Below, piece by piece: positions 1-6,803 of a stretch of DNA of 64,000 nucleotides; position 1 is the stretch's first letter; each line of letters starts with the position of its first letter. Origin of the DNA: Catellatospora sichuanensis (GTDB lineage Bacteria; Actinomycetota; Actinomycetes; Mycobacteriales; Micromonosporaceae); assembly GCF_007483665.1 (NCBI RefSeq), contig NZ_ML660188.1, positions 5,105-69,104 of the forward strand, written 5' to 3'. The translations under genes and the position numbers were made by a program. The notes below the pieces were generated by a model. It made no database searches. It had not been told where the DNA came from and saw only the letters and a program-made list of their open reading frames with translations.

Positions 1-12
1 GCCCAGTGGCTC

Positions 13-38
13 GCGCCCCCTCCGGGCACCGGGGGCGC
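13..38 (-). terminator. G/C-rich hairpin after the Clp-N gene
   Basis: GCGCCCCC (13-20) pairs with GGGGGCGC (31-38) around a 10-nt loop, about 35 bp past the stop codon of the Clp-N gene that reads leftward. A second G-run/C-run lies at about 41-58. There is no T tract, as is usual for actinomycete terminators. The role is inferred from position. Confidence 0.4.
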
Positions 39-71
39 GGCGGGGGGGGGTCCCCCCGGCCGCGCCGGTTG

Positions 72-674
72 TCAGCCGCGAGCCGTAATGGCCTGTTCGG
101 TGCGCCGGCGCAGGTCGTCGAGGTCGATACCGGCCTCGGTGACGATCAGGGCGGCGAGCCCTTTGCCCTCACGGATCATGCCGAGCAGGATGTGCTCGGT
201 GCCGATGTACTTGTGTTTGAGGCGCAGGGCTTCGCGCAGGGACAGTTCGAGCACGACTTTGCTGCGCGGGGTGAAGGGGATGTGGCGGCCTTCGCTGACG
301 GCGACGTGGGGGCGGCGGCGGAACAGGCCGCGCCGGGGTGGTGGGGTGACCTGGTTGAGGGCGCCGGGGCCGAAGGTCTCCTCGAGTTTGGCGCGTACCG
401 CGTCGAGGTCGATGCCGATGGCCTGGAGCGCGGCGGCATCGGCGGCGCCGAGGGGCTCGGCGGTGCCGAGGTGGCGGCTGATGGCGGCGGTTACCTGGTC
501 GCGGTCGAGGCCCGCGGCGGTGAGCAGGTCGTACGGGATGCCGCTGGTCGGGCGGAGCAGGCCGAGCAGCAGGTGTTCGGTGCCGATGTAGTGCTGCTGA
601 CCGCAGTGGCGGGCTTCGTCCTGGGCGCCCCTGACGACTTCGCGTGCGGCGGTGGTGAATCGTTCGAACATCAC
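72..674 (-). CDS. Clp N-terminal repeat protein (no ATPase domain)
   Basis: This 200-aa protein consists of two Clp-N repeats, at about residues 2-75 and 128-198. Each carries the family motif TEHLLLGLL (32-40) or TEHILLGMI (159-167). The AAA+ modules of ClpC/ClpA are absent, so it cannot unfold substrates itself. In Clp ATPases this domain docks adaptors and substrates, so the protein may act as an adaptor, decoy or regulator of ClpC; that role is inference. Basic linker residues (RRGLFRRR) sit between the repeats. Translation can start at GTG 674, overlapping the stop of the upstream HTH gene by 4 nt, or at ATG 671; both imply coupling with the HTH gene. Confidence 0.85.
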   Translation of the reverse strand: MMFERFTTAAREVVRGAQDEARHCGQQHYIGTEHLLLGLLRPTSGIPYDLLTAAGLDRDQVTAAISRHLGTAEPLGAADAAALQAIGIDLDAVRAKLEETFGPGALNQVTPPPRRGLFRRRPHVAVSEGRHIPFTPRSKVVLELSLREALRLKHKYIGTEHILLGMIREGKGLAALIVTEAGIDLDDLRRRTEQAITARG

Positions 675-907
675 TTCTCCCGTCGGTCCGGTCCGGGCCA
701 GCGGCCGGCGTGTTTCTTGTGTACGGCCTGTCGGCTGACGCCGAGGGCGTCGGCGATCTCCTGCCAGGACCAGCCTGCTTTGCGGGCGTTGCCGACCTGC
801 AGTGTCTCGAGGGTTTCGAGCAGCCGTCGCAGGGCGAGCACGGCGCGCAGGCCGACGCCGGGGTCGGCGCTGCCGGCTGCGGCGGCGAGTTTTGTCGCGT
901 CGCTCAT
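671..907 (-). CDS. small helix-turn-helix protein
   Basis: A 78-aa protein whose C-terminal half holds a helix-turn-helix (residues 45-66, WSWQEIADALGVSRQAVHKK), like sigma-70 region 4 or XRE-type domains. The N-terminal half is a predicted helix rich in Ala and Leu. Start ATG 907 is chosen because a good promoter ends 6 nt upstream (leaderless) and because the residues upstream look non-coding. It is coupled to the Clp-N gene by overlapping stop and start codons. Four GTTGAC-like half-sites cover its promoter, so it probably represses its own operon (inference). Pairing of a short HTH gene with a Clp-N gene recurs in actinomycetes as far as I recall. Confidence 0.8.
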   Translation of the reverse strand: MSDATKLAAAAGSADPGVGLRAVLALRRLLETLETLQVGNARKAGWSWQEIADALGVSRQAVHKKHAGRWPGPDRREK

Positions 908-910
908 GAT

Positions 911-954
911 GTCAATGTAGGTTGACAACCGCCGCCGTGTCAACTCCGGTTGAC
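911..954 (-). promoter_or_regulatory. leaderless promoter with four phased half-sites
   Basis: Read on the minus strand: TTGACA (complement of 938-943), an 18-nt spacer, TACATT (complement of 914-919), then 6 nt to ATG 907. Half-sites GTCAAT (911-916), GTTGAC (921-926), GTCAAC (939-944) and GTTGAC (949-954) start 10, 18 and 10 bp apart. The inner pair forms an inverted repeat flanking the spacer, ideally placed to block polymerase. The HTH protein encoded just downstream is the obvious candidate ligand (inference). Confidence 0.7.
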
Positions 955-1165
955 GCCAGGCTCGGTCCGAAGTGTCGCTGACCTCCACCGAAATTGAGCG
1001 AGCGGGTCGTTGTGAGTCCGTCGCGTCGTGAGGTCTGCCCGATATGCGCGACACAAGCCTTTGGTGCTGCATGGTCACCATTGGCGGTGTTAGCTTCTGC
1101 GGGCCCCCGCCACGCGCCGACGCCGTCGAGTGGCGCCCTGCTGCCTGGACCCAGGACGGAACACG

Positions 1166-2716
1166 ATGACAGGTGCCACCGTCACTTTGCGTTTAACCGT
1201 GGTGCGCGATGCGCTGCTGTGGGCCGCGGTCGCCGCGGCCGCGGCGTGGACGTTCGCCTACCGGGCCGCCACCAGCCGCGCCCAGGTACTGGACTACGAC
1301 GACGGCGTGTACTGGCAGACCGCGCTGGCCATCGCCGACGGCGCACGGCCGTACACGGAGGTTTTCCACGCCCAGCCGCCGCTGTTCCCGTGGCTGGTCG
1401 CACAGCCGTTCGCGCTGCTCGGCGCAGTGGACGGGGAGACCACCGCCCGGCTGCTGATGACCGGGTTCACGATGCTGCTCGCGGCGAGCGCGGCCGGTAT
1501 GGCCGCGGTGCTGCGCGGACCCCGCGCCGGGATGCTCGCCGCGCTCGCGGTGGCCGCATTCCCGCTGGTGCAGCGTTACAGCTTCCAGTTCGGCGCGGAC
1601 CTGCCCGCCGCGGCGCTGGGCGGGGTAGCGCTGTGCCTGGCGCTGCGGGCCCGTAGCGCGGGCCGGTCGGCCCGGTGGTGGTGGGCCGGGTCGGGGGCCG
1701 CACTGTGCCTGGCCGCGCTGGTGAAGCTGATCGCCGTGGTGGTGGTGCCGTCGCTGGCGCTGGCGCTGCTGGCCACCGCCAGCGCGGGCGTGCCCGGGTT
1801 CTGGGCGTGGCTGCGGCGCACCGCGGTGGCGATCGGGTGCTTCCTGGCCGGGTTCGCCGCCGCGGCGGCGACCGCGCTGCTGGTGATACGCCCTGGGCGG
1901 GCGGCCTGGGACCAGGTGTTCTCGTTCCATCTGAAGGCGGCGGAGTCCGTCAACTCGCCCGACGTCGTCGGGATGATCCGTAACACCGGGGACTGGGGTC
2001 TGCCGTACTTCATCGCCGCGGGCGTCGGCGGGCTGCTCGCGCTGTGCCTGCCCGGCCGGTCCGGTGGGCGTGCCGACGTCGCGGCGATCGCGGTGTGGGC
2101 AGCGGCGATCGTGCCGTACGGGTACCTGCATCATCCGGTGTTCAAGCACCACGTGCTGCTGTTCATCGCACCCGCCGGGGCGCTGATAGTGCTGGGCGTG
2201 GCCGCGCTGTGGGCGGTGGCGCGGCGTGTGGTGCAACGGATCACCGGGCCGCGCCGCCGCTGGGCCGGTGCCGTGGCGGTCGTGGCGGCTCTCGTGGCGG
2301 GAACGTGGCAGACCACGCACAGCACCGTCGCGCCGGTGCTCGCCGACACGTCGGTCGAGGCGTGCCTGCGCGCCCTGCCCCGCGATGTGGTGCTCGTGTC
2401 CGACGATCAGGCGATGCTGGCCCGCGCCGGGCTGCGTACGCCGCCGTGGCTGGTGGACACCTCCCACGTGCGTATCGACTCCGGCTGGCTCACCGATGCC
2501 GAGATCACCGCCGCGGCGTCCGCCGCCGACGGGGTGCTGTTCGCCCGGCCGCGTCGCATCGGCAAACACCCCGAGGTCAGGGTCTGGGCCAAGGCGTACT
2601 TCCCGGTGCGGTACACCGCCGACCGGTACGAGCTGTACGTCCACGCCGCACCGCTGGTCACCGGCTGCGCCGGCAAGGTCGAGATCGACGGGAAGACCGT
2701 CACCCCCAAGCCGTGA
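1166..2716 (+). CDS. polytopic membrane glycosyltransferase (GT39/ArnT-like)
   Basis: A 516-aa integral membrane protein with about 9-11 hydrophobic segments over the first 370 residues, followed by a soluble C-terminal domain. The first extracytoplasmic loop contains the acidic motif LDYDDGVYW (Asp 43, 45, 46), in the place where GT-C enzymes of the PMT/ArnT group carry the catalytic and metal-binding aspartate. Such enzymes transfer a sugar from a polyprenyl-phosphate donor to an acceptor outside the membrane. The donor and acceptor here are unknown. ATG 1166 is preceded by a weak GGACGGAA; an in-frame ATG at 1130 lacks support. It is a monocistronic gene closed by a long perfect hairpin at 2719-2763. 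Confidence 0.75.
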   Translation: MTGATVTLRLTVVRDALLWAAVAAAAAWTFAYRAATSRAQVLDYDDGVYWQTALAIADGARPYTEVFHAQPPLFPWLVAQPFALLGAVDGETTARLLMTGFTMLLAASAAGMAAVLRGPRAGMLAALAVAAFPLVQRYSFQFGADLPAAALGGVALCLALRARSAGRSARWWWAGSGAALCLAALVKLIAVVVVPSLALALLATASAGVPGFWAWLRRTAVAIGCFLAGFAAAAATALLVIRPGRAAWDQVFSFHLKAAESVNSPDVVGMIRNTGDWGLPYFIAAGVGGLLALCLPGRSGGRADVAAIAVWAAAIVPYGYLHHPVFKHHVLLFIAPAGALIVLGVAALWAVARRVVQRITGPRRRWAGAVAVVAALVAGTWQTTHSTVAPVLADTSVEACLRALPRDVVLVSDDQAMLARAGLRTPPWLVDTSHVRIDSGWLTDAEITAAASAADGVLFARPRRIGKHPEVRVWAKAYFPVRYTADRYELYVHAAPLVTGCAGKVEIDGKTVTPKP

Positions 2717-2718
2717 CG

Positions 2719-2763
2719 ACGAACTGCGGGACGTCCCCCGAGGTGGGACGTCCCGCAGTTCGT
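2719..2763 (+). terminator. 19-bp perfect hairpin
   Basis: A 19-nt arm at 2719-2737 is exactly complementary to 2745-2763 with a 7-nt loop. It sits 2 nt after the glycosyltransferase stop and 50 bp from the stop of the convergent gene, so it probably terminates both directions. No U tract follows. Confidence 0.7.
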
Positions 2764-2813
2764 ACCCGGCGGCGGCCGGATGCATGGCAGGTAGGAGGCA
2801 GCCGCCGGGAGCT

Positions 2814-3893
2814 CTACCGCTCCAGCAACTGCTCGTGGAAGTCGCGGTAACGCTGCACGGCCAGGCGCAGCCGCTCGGTGTCCGTGCCCGCGTCACCGAA
2901 CGCCCCGTCCAGCTCACGCTGCCGGTCGGCCAGCGACTCCTGCAGCGTGCGCACGGCCTCGCCGACCAGGTCACGCAGCTCCGCGGCCACCGCGGGCGGG
3001 TCGTCGACGAACCGCAGCTGCGCGGCCTGCCACCGGGTACGCAGGTCCTCGGCGGCCGTCGCAGGCCACAGCGAGGCCGCCGCCACCAGCGTGTCGACGT
3101 CGGTGGACTCGGTCGCCGGCGGCGGGTCGACCGCATCCGGTCCGCCCACGACCTGCACCCCGTCCTCGGTCGCGAGGTCTGCGGCGTCGGTCGCCACGGG
3201 CTGGTCCACCGGGTCATCGGCGCGGTCCGGGTCATCGGCGGTCGCGTCCGGCGTGGTCAGGTCCTCGACCGCCAGGTCGGCTGGGGTGGGCTCGTCGGCG
3301 GGTGTGCCGTCGGGGGCCACGACGTCGTCGTCGTGGCCGTCCACCGGGCGGTCCGCGGTGTCGGCGAGGGCGTCGTCGGCCGGCACCTCCACGTCGGCCA
3401 GATCGTCGAGCGTCCTGGTCTCCGAGTCGACCGGCTCGTCGTCGTCGACGGCCTGTGCGACCGTCTCGTCCTGCACCTCGTCGGCGGGCACGACCGGGTC
3501 GGCCCGGTCGGCCGGGTCCTCGCCGATGTGGGCCTCGGGATGGGCCGGGTCGTCGGTCGCGTCGGGCTCGTCGTCGGCGACGTCCTCCAGGGCCGGCGTC
3601 TCGCCGTCGTGGGGGGTGGCGACGTCGTGGCCGCCCTCGGTGCTGCCGCCGAAACCGTCGAGGTCCACCGGCTCGACAGGCTCGCCGTCGCGTGCGGCAT
3701 CCTGCTCGGCGTGCACGACGCCGTCCTGGTCGTGGCGGTGCTCCGGCTCGCCGTCGGGGTCCACGATCTCGCCGTCGACGACGTCGTCGGAGCGATCCTG
3801 GTGCGGCACGCCGTTGTGCCGGTCGCGCGGGTCCAGGTCGTCGTCGGAGTCGACGAGGCCTTGGTTGAACTGGGCTCTGGTGTCGTAGGTCAT
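2814..3893 (-). CDS. acidic low-complexity protein with C-terminal helical domain
   Basis: A 359-aa protein. Residues 1 to about 275 are an extremely Asp/Glu-rich, Pro/Ala-containing, low-complexity stretch with no hydrophobic core, surely disordered. Residues about 280-359 form a helical domain that resembles the C-terminal domain of the upstream gene product. Both share RW-x3-Q-x2-F-x-D-x-P, then TE-x-LR-x2-V-x-RYR, ending in LL. No signal peptide or membrane segment is visible. The gene overlaps its upstream neighbour by 4 nt, so the two are co-translated and likely interact through the shared domain (inference). The function is not recognised. The strong charge would suit ion or polycation binding. 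Confidence 0.75.
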   Translation of the reverse strand: MTYDTRAQFNQGLVDSDDDLDPRDRHNGVPHQDRSDDVVDGEIVDPDGEPEHRHDQDGVVHAEQDAARDGEPVEPVDLDGFGGSTEGGHDVATPHDGETPALEDVADDEPDATDDPAHPEAHIGEDPADRADPVVPADEVQDETVAQAVDDDEPVDSETRTLDDLADVEVPADDALADTADRPVDGHDDDVVAPDGTPADEPTPADLAVEDLTTPDATADDPDRADDPVDQPVATDAADLATEDGVQVVGGPDAVDPPPATESTDVDTLVAAASLWPATAAEDLRTRWQAAQLRFVDDPPAVAAELRDLVGEAVRTLQESLADRQRELDGAFGDAGTDTERLRLAVQRYRDFHEQLLER

Positions 3894-4504
3894 GCGTGGA
3901 CCTCCTCGTCACGGCGGGTGGTGGGGGGCGCTGCGGCGGCGGGCGTCGCGGCGGGGGTGGGCTCCGCGGGCACCGGGTCCTCGCCGAGCAGCTGGGCGAC
4001 CAGCTCGCGGTAGCGGACCACCCCGATGCGCAGGTCCTCGGTGCCGGCTTCGCCGCGGCTGTTGCGATCGGCGATCTCCTTGGCCTCGCGGTACGAGGCC
4101 AGCGTGGCGGCGTGGTCGACGGACAGCTGAGCGAGCTGCTCCTCGTCGTCGTCGCCGGGGTAACCGCGCGCCGTGATCAGGTCACGGACGAGCTCGTCGG
4201 CCTCCCCCACCGCGTCGGCCGGGGCGTCGATGAAATGCGACTGCAGCGCGTGCCAGCGGACCACGAACTGAGCGTGGTCCTCCGGGGTCAGCTCCCGCAG
4301 TTCCAGCTCGGCGTGGCGGCGCTCGCGGTCGCGCAGGTCCCGCTCGGCGTCAGTCCGGGTGTCGTGCTCGGCGACGGCGCGGTCGTACTCGGGGCCGAAG
4401 CGGCGGCGCAGCGACTGGCGGCGCATGGCCGTCCAGGCGACGTACGCGCCGGCCGCGAGCACGGCGAGCACGATCAGCAACAAGATGATCTGTCCGGTGT
4501 TCAT
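3890..4504 (-). CDS. membrane-anchored protein with conserved RW/RYR domain
   Basis: A 204-aa protein. Residues 5-27 form one transmembrane helix, followed by a basic stretch (MRRQSLRRRFGPEYDRA). Residues about 35-175 are a charged helical domain containing RW-x2-LQ-x2-F-x-D-x-P and TEDLRIGVVRYRELVAQLL. The C-terminal 28 residues are a Pro/Ala tail. The topology is N-in or a cleavable anchor; the domain's side of the membrane cannot be settled from sequence. A strong AAGGAGGT ribosome site precedes ATG 4504. It is first gene of a two-gene operon with the acidic protein. I recognise it as a conserved actinobacterial hypothetical secreted/membrane protein with no known role. Confidence 0.8.
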   Translation of the reverse strand: MNTGQIILLLIVLAVLAAGAYVAWTAMRRQSLRRRFGPEYDRAVAEHDTRTDAERDLRDRERRHAELELRELTPEDHAQFVVRWHALQSHFIDAPADAVGEADELVRDLITARGYPGDDDEEQLAQLSVDHAATLASYREAKEIADRNSRGEAGTEDLRIGVVRYRELVAQLLGEDPVPAEPTPAATPAAAAPPTTRRDEEVHA

Positions 4505-4562
4505 CGGGGTACCTCCTTCGGCCAGGAGATACCCCTTTTCGCGGCGCTAAACCGCGGAATTG

Positions 4563-4635
4563 CGCCGGTGACGGGAATCGAACCCGCGGCCCCCCGCTCG
4601 ACAGGCGGGTGCTCTCACCACTGAGCCACACCGGC
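4563..4635 (-). tRNA. tRNA-Asp (GTC), divergent body
   Basis: The minus strand folds as a full 73-nt cloverleaf: acceptor GCCGGTG/CACCGGC, D stem GCTC/GAGC, anticodon stem CCCGC/GCGGG with loop CTGTCGA (anticodon GTC), T loop TTCGATT and discriminator G. CCA is not encoded. The acceptor and D-arm sequences differ from the usual actinobacterial tRNA-Asp, whose body begins GGCCCCGTAG as I recall, so this is probably an extra or specialised copy. It lies 19 bp from a second tRNA in the same orientation. Confidence 0.85.
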
Positions 4636-4654
4636 AGCGTATGAAGTTGTGTCG

Positions 4655-4727
4655 CACGGGCGGCAGGATTCGAACCCGCAACCTTCGGATTTGGAGGCCG
4701 GTGCTCTGACCGTTGAGCTACACCCGC
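4655..4727 (-). tRNA. tRNA-Trp (CCA)-like, imperfect anticodon stem
   Basis: A 73-nt cloverleaf on the minus strand: acceptor GCGGGTG/CGCCCGT (ending in a G-U pair), D stem GCTC/GAGC, anticodon loop CTCCAAA (anticodon CCA), T stem GCGGG/CCTGC and loop TTCGAAT, discriminator G. The anticodon stem CCGGC/TCCGA has C-A and C-U mismatches at its two end pairs and only three central pairs. It may be a degenerate paralogue, or a tRNA with a specialised use. CCA is not encoded. Confidence 0.75.
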
Positions 4728-4745
4728 ATGCGTGGAAATGAAGAA

Positions 4746-4779
4746 CCGCCCGTCGCCCGGTGTTCCGGGGCGAGGGCGG
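4746..4779 (-). terminator. hairpin between small ORF and tRNAs
   Basis: CCGCCC...CCCGG (4746-4760) pairs, with one bulged base on each side, with 4765-4779 around a 4-nt loop. On the minus strand it is followed by TTCTTCATTT, a rare T-rich run for this genome. It would end transcripts of the small gene at 4801-4914 before the tRNA pair. Confidence 0.5.
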
Positions 4780-4800
4780 CGTCGGCCGTTCGCAGGGCGC

Positions 4801-4914
4801 TCAGCGGCGCCGGTCACCCGGGATCGGATCGTCGGTGTCGTCCGTGGACCAGGAGCGGGTCACGGCGCGGCGGGACGGGGACCATCGCTGATCGCCGGTG
4901 TGCTGCGGTCGCAT
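4801..4914 (-). CDS. small ORF, 37 aa, basic N-half and acidic C-half
   Basis: ATG 4914 is preceded at good spacing by a strong GGAGGA ribosome site. The 37 residues include WSPSRRAVTRSW followed by STDDTDDPIPGD and a terminal Arg run. Nothing hydrophobic is present, so it is not a membrane peptide. A possible -10 (TACGGT) lies about 30 bp upstream, and a T-tailed hairpin follows the stop. Together these make a plausible stand-alone small gene. I do not recognise the product. The alternative is a leader or regulatory RNA belonging to the adjacent tRNAs. Confidence 0.5.
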   Translation of the reverse strand: MRPQHTGDQRWSPSRRAVTRSWSTDDTDDPIPGDRRR

Positions 4915-5021
4915 CGCTGTCCTCCTGTCCTGTCCGGGTGGTGTCCATACCGTAGGCGGTCGTGATCGCCTGGCACAAAGGATTTACGGTGGCGCGGCGC
5001 GCGGCGCGCCTGGGCAGGCGG

Positions 5022-5807
5022 TCAGAGTTCGGTGACGATGACGTCGAGCTGCCAGGGCCGTCCAGGCTTGGCGGGCGGCTGTTCCTCGACGGTGTGCTTC
5101 AGGTCGCGCAGGGCGGTGGCGAGTTCGGCCGGGGTGCGCGGGTTGCCGCCGTCGGCGAGCAGGTCGCGCACGATGCGGCCCTTGGTGGCCTTGTTGAAGT
5201 GGCTGACCACGGTCCGGGCACCGTTGCGTTCGTGCAGCACCCGCACGGTGGCGGTGCGGGTGGCGACGTCGCCGCGGGGCGTCCACGCCGGGGTGTACAT
5301 CGACGAGCGCAGGTCCAGGACCAGGCCGGTGCCCGCGGCCTCGGGAAGGGCCTGGGCCATCGCGTCGCGCCAGTGGGTGGTGAGCAGGCCGACACCGGGT
5401 AGGCGCACGCCCATGGCGCAGCGGTAGGGCGGGATGCGGTCGTCGATGCGCAGCGCGCCCCACAGCCCGGAGAAGATGAGCAGCGAGCGTCGGGCGCGGG
5501 TCTTCGCCGGGGCGGGCAGGTCGGCCAGGCCCAGGTTGTCGTATAGCACGCCGGTGTAAAGGCTGCCCGCGGGCAGTGCCTTGGCGGTACGCAGCAGCGT
5601 GTTGCGGGTGATCTCGCCGCGCAGGCCGGGGCTGAGCCCGAGCACGTCCGCGGCCGTGTCGGCGTCGCCGGAGCACAGCGCCAGCAGCGCGGCCAGGGCG
5701 CGCTCGCGGGCGGGGTGCAGGGCGGGCAGGGACAGCCCTGCCAGGTCCAGCGGCTTGCCGGAGCCGGCGTCGGCCTTGCCCTCGGACGGCGGCAGCAGGA
5801 TCAGCAC
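5022..5807 (-). CDS. yaaA: YaaA/DUF328 family peroxide-stress protein
   Basis: A 261-aa protein beginning MLILLPPSEGK, the family signature of YaaA (UPF0246). It also carries the conserved SGLWGALRIDDRIPPYR block (about 112-128) and VSHFNKATKGRIVRDL (about 200-215). In E. coli YaaA is induced by OxyR, lowers intracellular iron damage during peroxide stress and binds DNA. The length matches the family. GTG 5807 is chosen because TAGAGT (complement of 5814-5819) ends 6 nt upstream, giving a leaderless transcript. It has no operon partner; the next leftward element is the small ORF. Confidence 0.9.
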   Translation of the reverse strand: MLILLPPSEGKADAGSGKPLDLAGLSLPALHPARERALAALLALCSGDADTAADVLGLSPGLRGEITRNTLLRTAKALPAGSLYTGVLYDNLGLADLPAPAKTRARRSLLIFSGLWGALRIDDRIPPYRCAMGVRLPGVGLLTTHWRDAMAQALPEAAGTGLVLDLRSSMYTPAWTPRGDVATRTATVRVLHERNGARTVVSHFNKATKGRIVRDLLADGGNPRTPAELATALRDLKHTVEEQPPAKPGRPWQLDVIVTEL

Positions 5808-5857
5808 CGGCTCACTCTAGGTGACCTGCCATGCCCGGCCGGCGTCGGCACGGCCGG

Positions 5858-6280
5858 TCAGCTCGTGATCGTCTTCCCGTGGACCTGGGCGAACGCGCTG
5901 GCGATCAGCTCCCGCAGGGCGGCGGTGTCCACGTCAGCCAGCTTCTTGACGTACAGGCAGGCCTTGCTGGTGGTGACCGGGCCGAGCCTGGCCAGCAGGT
6001 CGCCGTGCACGTCGAAGCCTTCGGTGACGTACAGGACCAGGCTCTGCTTGCGCGGGGAGAAGCCGACGGCGGGCCAGTCGCCCTGCTTGCCGGAGGCGTA
6101 GACGTAGCGGTATTGCCCGAAGCCGACGATGGCGCTGCCCCACATCACCGGCGGCTGCCCGGTGACGTCCTCCATCAGCTCGCACACCGCCTGGGCGTCG
6201 GCCCGGCGGCGGGCGTCGGCGACACCGGCGAGGAACTCCTCGACGCTCGCGTCGTTCTTCGTCGTCTTGGGCTCGGACAT
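5858..6280 (-). CDS. DUF1801 (YdhG-like) domain protein
   Basis: A 140-aa protein with the DUF1801 fold: MSEPKT start, a helical N-terminus, PVMWGSAIVGFG (about 44-55), the aromatic stretch YRYVYASGKQGDWPAVGFSPRK, and a C-terminal LYVKKLADVD segment. Relatives include frataxin-like iron-chaperone proteins such as B. subtilis YdhG. A role in iron handling is inferred only. ATG 6280 lies 6 nt from TACGCT (complement of 6287-6292), a leaderless arrangement. It is divergent from the Nudix gene, so two leaderless promoters share about 80 bp. Confidence 0.8.
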   Translation of the reverse strand: MSEPKTTKNDASVEEFLAGVADARRRADAQAVCELMEDVTGQPPVMWGSAIVGFGQYRYVYASGKQGDWPAVGFSPRKQSLVLYVTEGFDVHGDLLARLGPVTTSKACLYVKKLADVDTAALRELIASAFAQVHGKTITS

Positions 6281-6359
6281 GGGGCCAGCGTATGCCGCCG
6301 GTCCGACAGCCGCGGTCGCGGGACAGCGCGGGCGTGACGTGGCGAAGTAGGCTCGCCCC

Positions 6360-6803
6360 ATGACCACCCGTATCGCGCTGACCGCCCTGGTGGGCCGGAC
6401 CGGCGCCGTGCTGCTGCGGATGCGCGACGAGCAGTCGACGGTGCGGGCCAACCGGTGGAGCCTGCCCGGTGGTGCGATCCGGGCCGGTGAGACCCCGGTC
6501 AACGCCGCCAAGCGGCACGTCGCCGAGCAGACCGGCCTGCCGGTCGACGGCGAGCCGGGACTGTTCTGGCACGGATTCCTGCCGGGCACGCGGACCGACG
6601 TGTACTTCTTCGCCGCGGGCACGCCCGCCTGGACTCCGGACATCGTGCCGCAGGACGGCGTGCTCGCCGAGTTCGTGGCGGGCGAGGACGTGCTCAGCGG
6701 GCGCGCGTTCACCCCCGCGTCCGGGTTCGTGCTGGGCCGGTTCCTGGAGTCCAACGAGTACCTGACGTTGGCCGGGCGGTTCTTCCCGGCCGATCCGGTC
6801 TGA
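6360..6803 (+). CDS. Nudix-fold protein with degenerate Nudix box
   Basis: A 147-aa Nudix domain protein. The box spans residues 38-60: G38-x5-E44-x7-R52-H-V-A-E56-Q-T-G-L60. Compared with the consensus GX5EX7REUXEEXGU, the Glu after Arg52 is His and the second Glu of the EE pair is Gln. These are metal-binding or catalytic positions, so pyrophosphohydrolase activity may be weak or lost and the domain may sense a nucleotide instead (inference). TAGGCT (6348-6353) lies 6 nt before ATG, so the mRNA is leaderless. It overlaps the DUF1152 gene by 1 nt (TGATG). Confidence 0.85.
   Translation: MTTRIALTALVGRTGAVLLRMRDEQSTVRANRWSLPGGAIRAGETPVNAAKRHVAEQTGLPVDGEPGLFWHGFLPGTRTDVYFFAAGTPAWTPDIVPQDGVLAEFVAGEDVLSGRAFTPASGFVLGRFLESNEYLTLAGRFFPADPV

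Noticed and set aside
4563-4727. Attachment-site scar beside the tRNA pair
   Set aside because: No direct repeat of a tRNA 3' end and no integrase remnant nearby.
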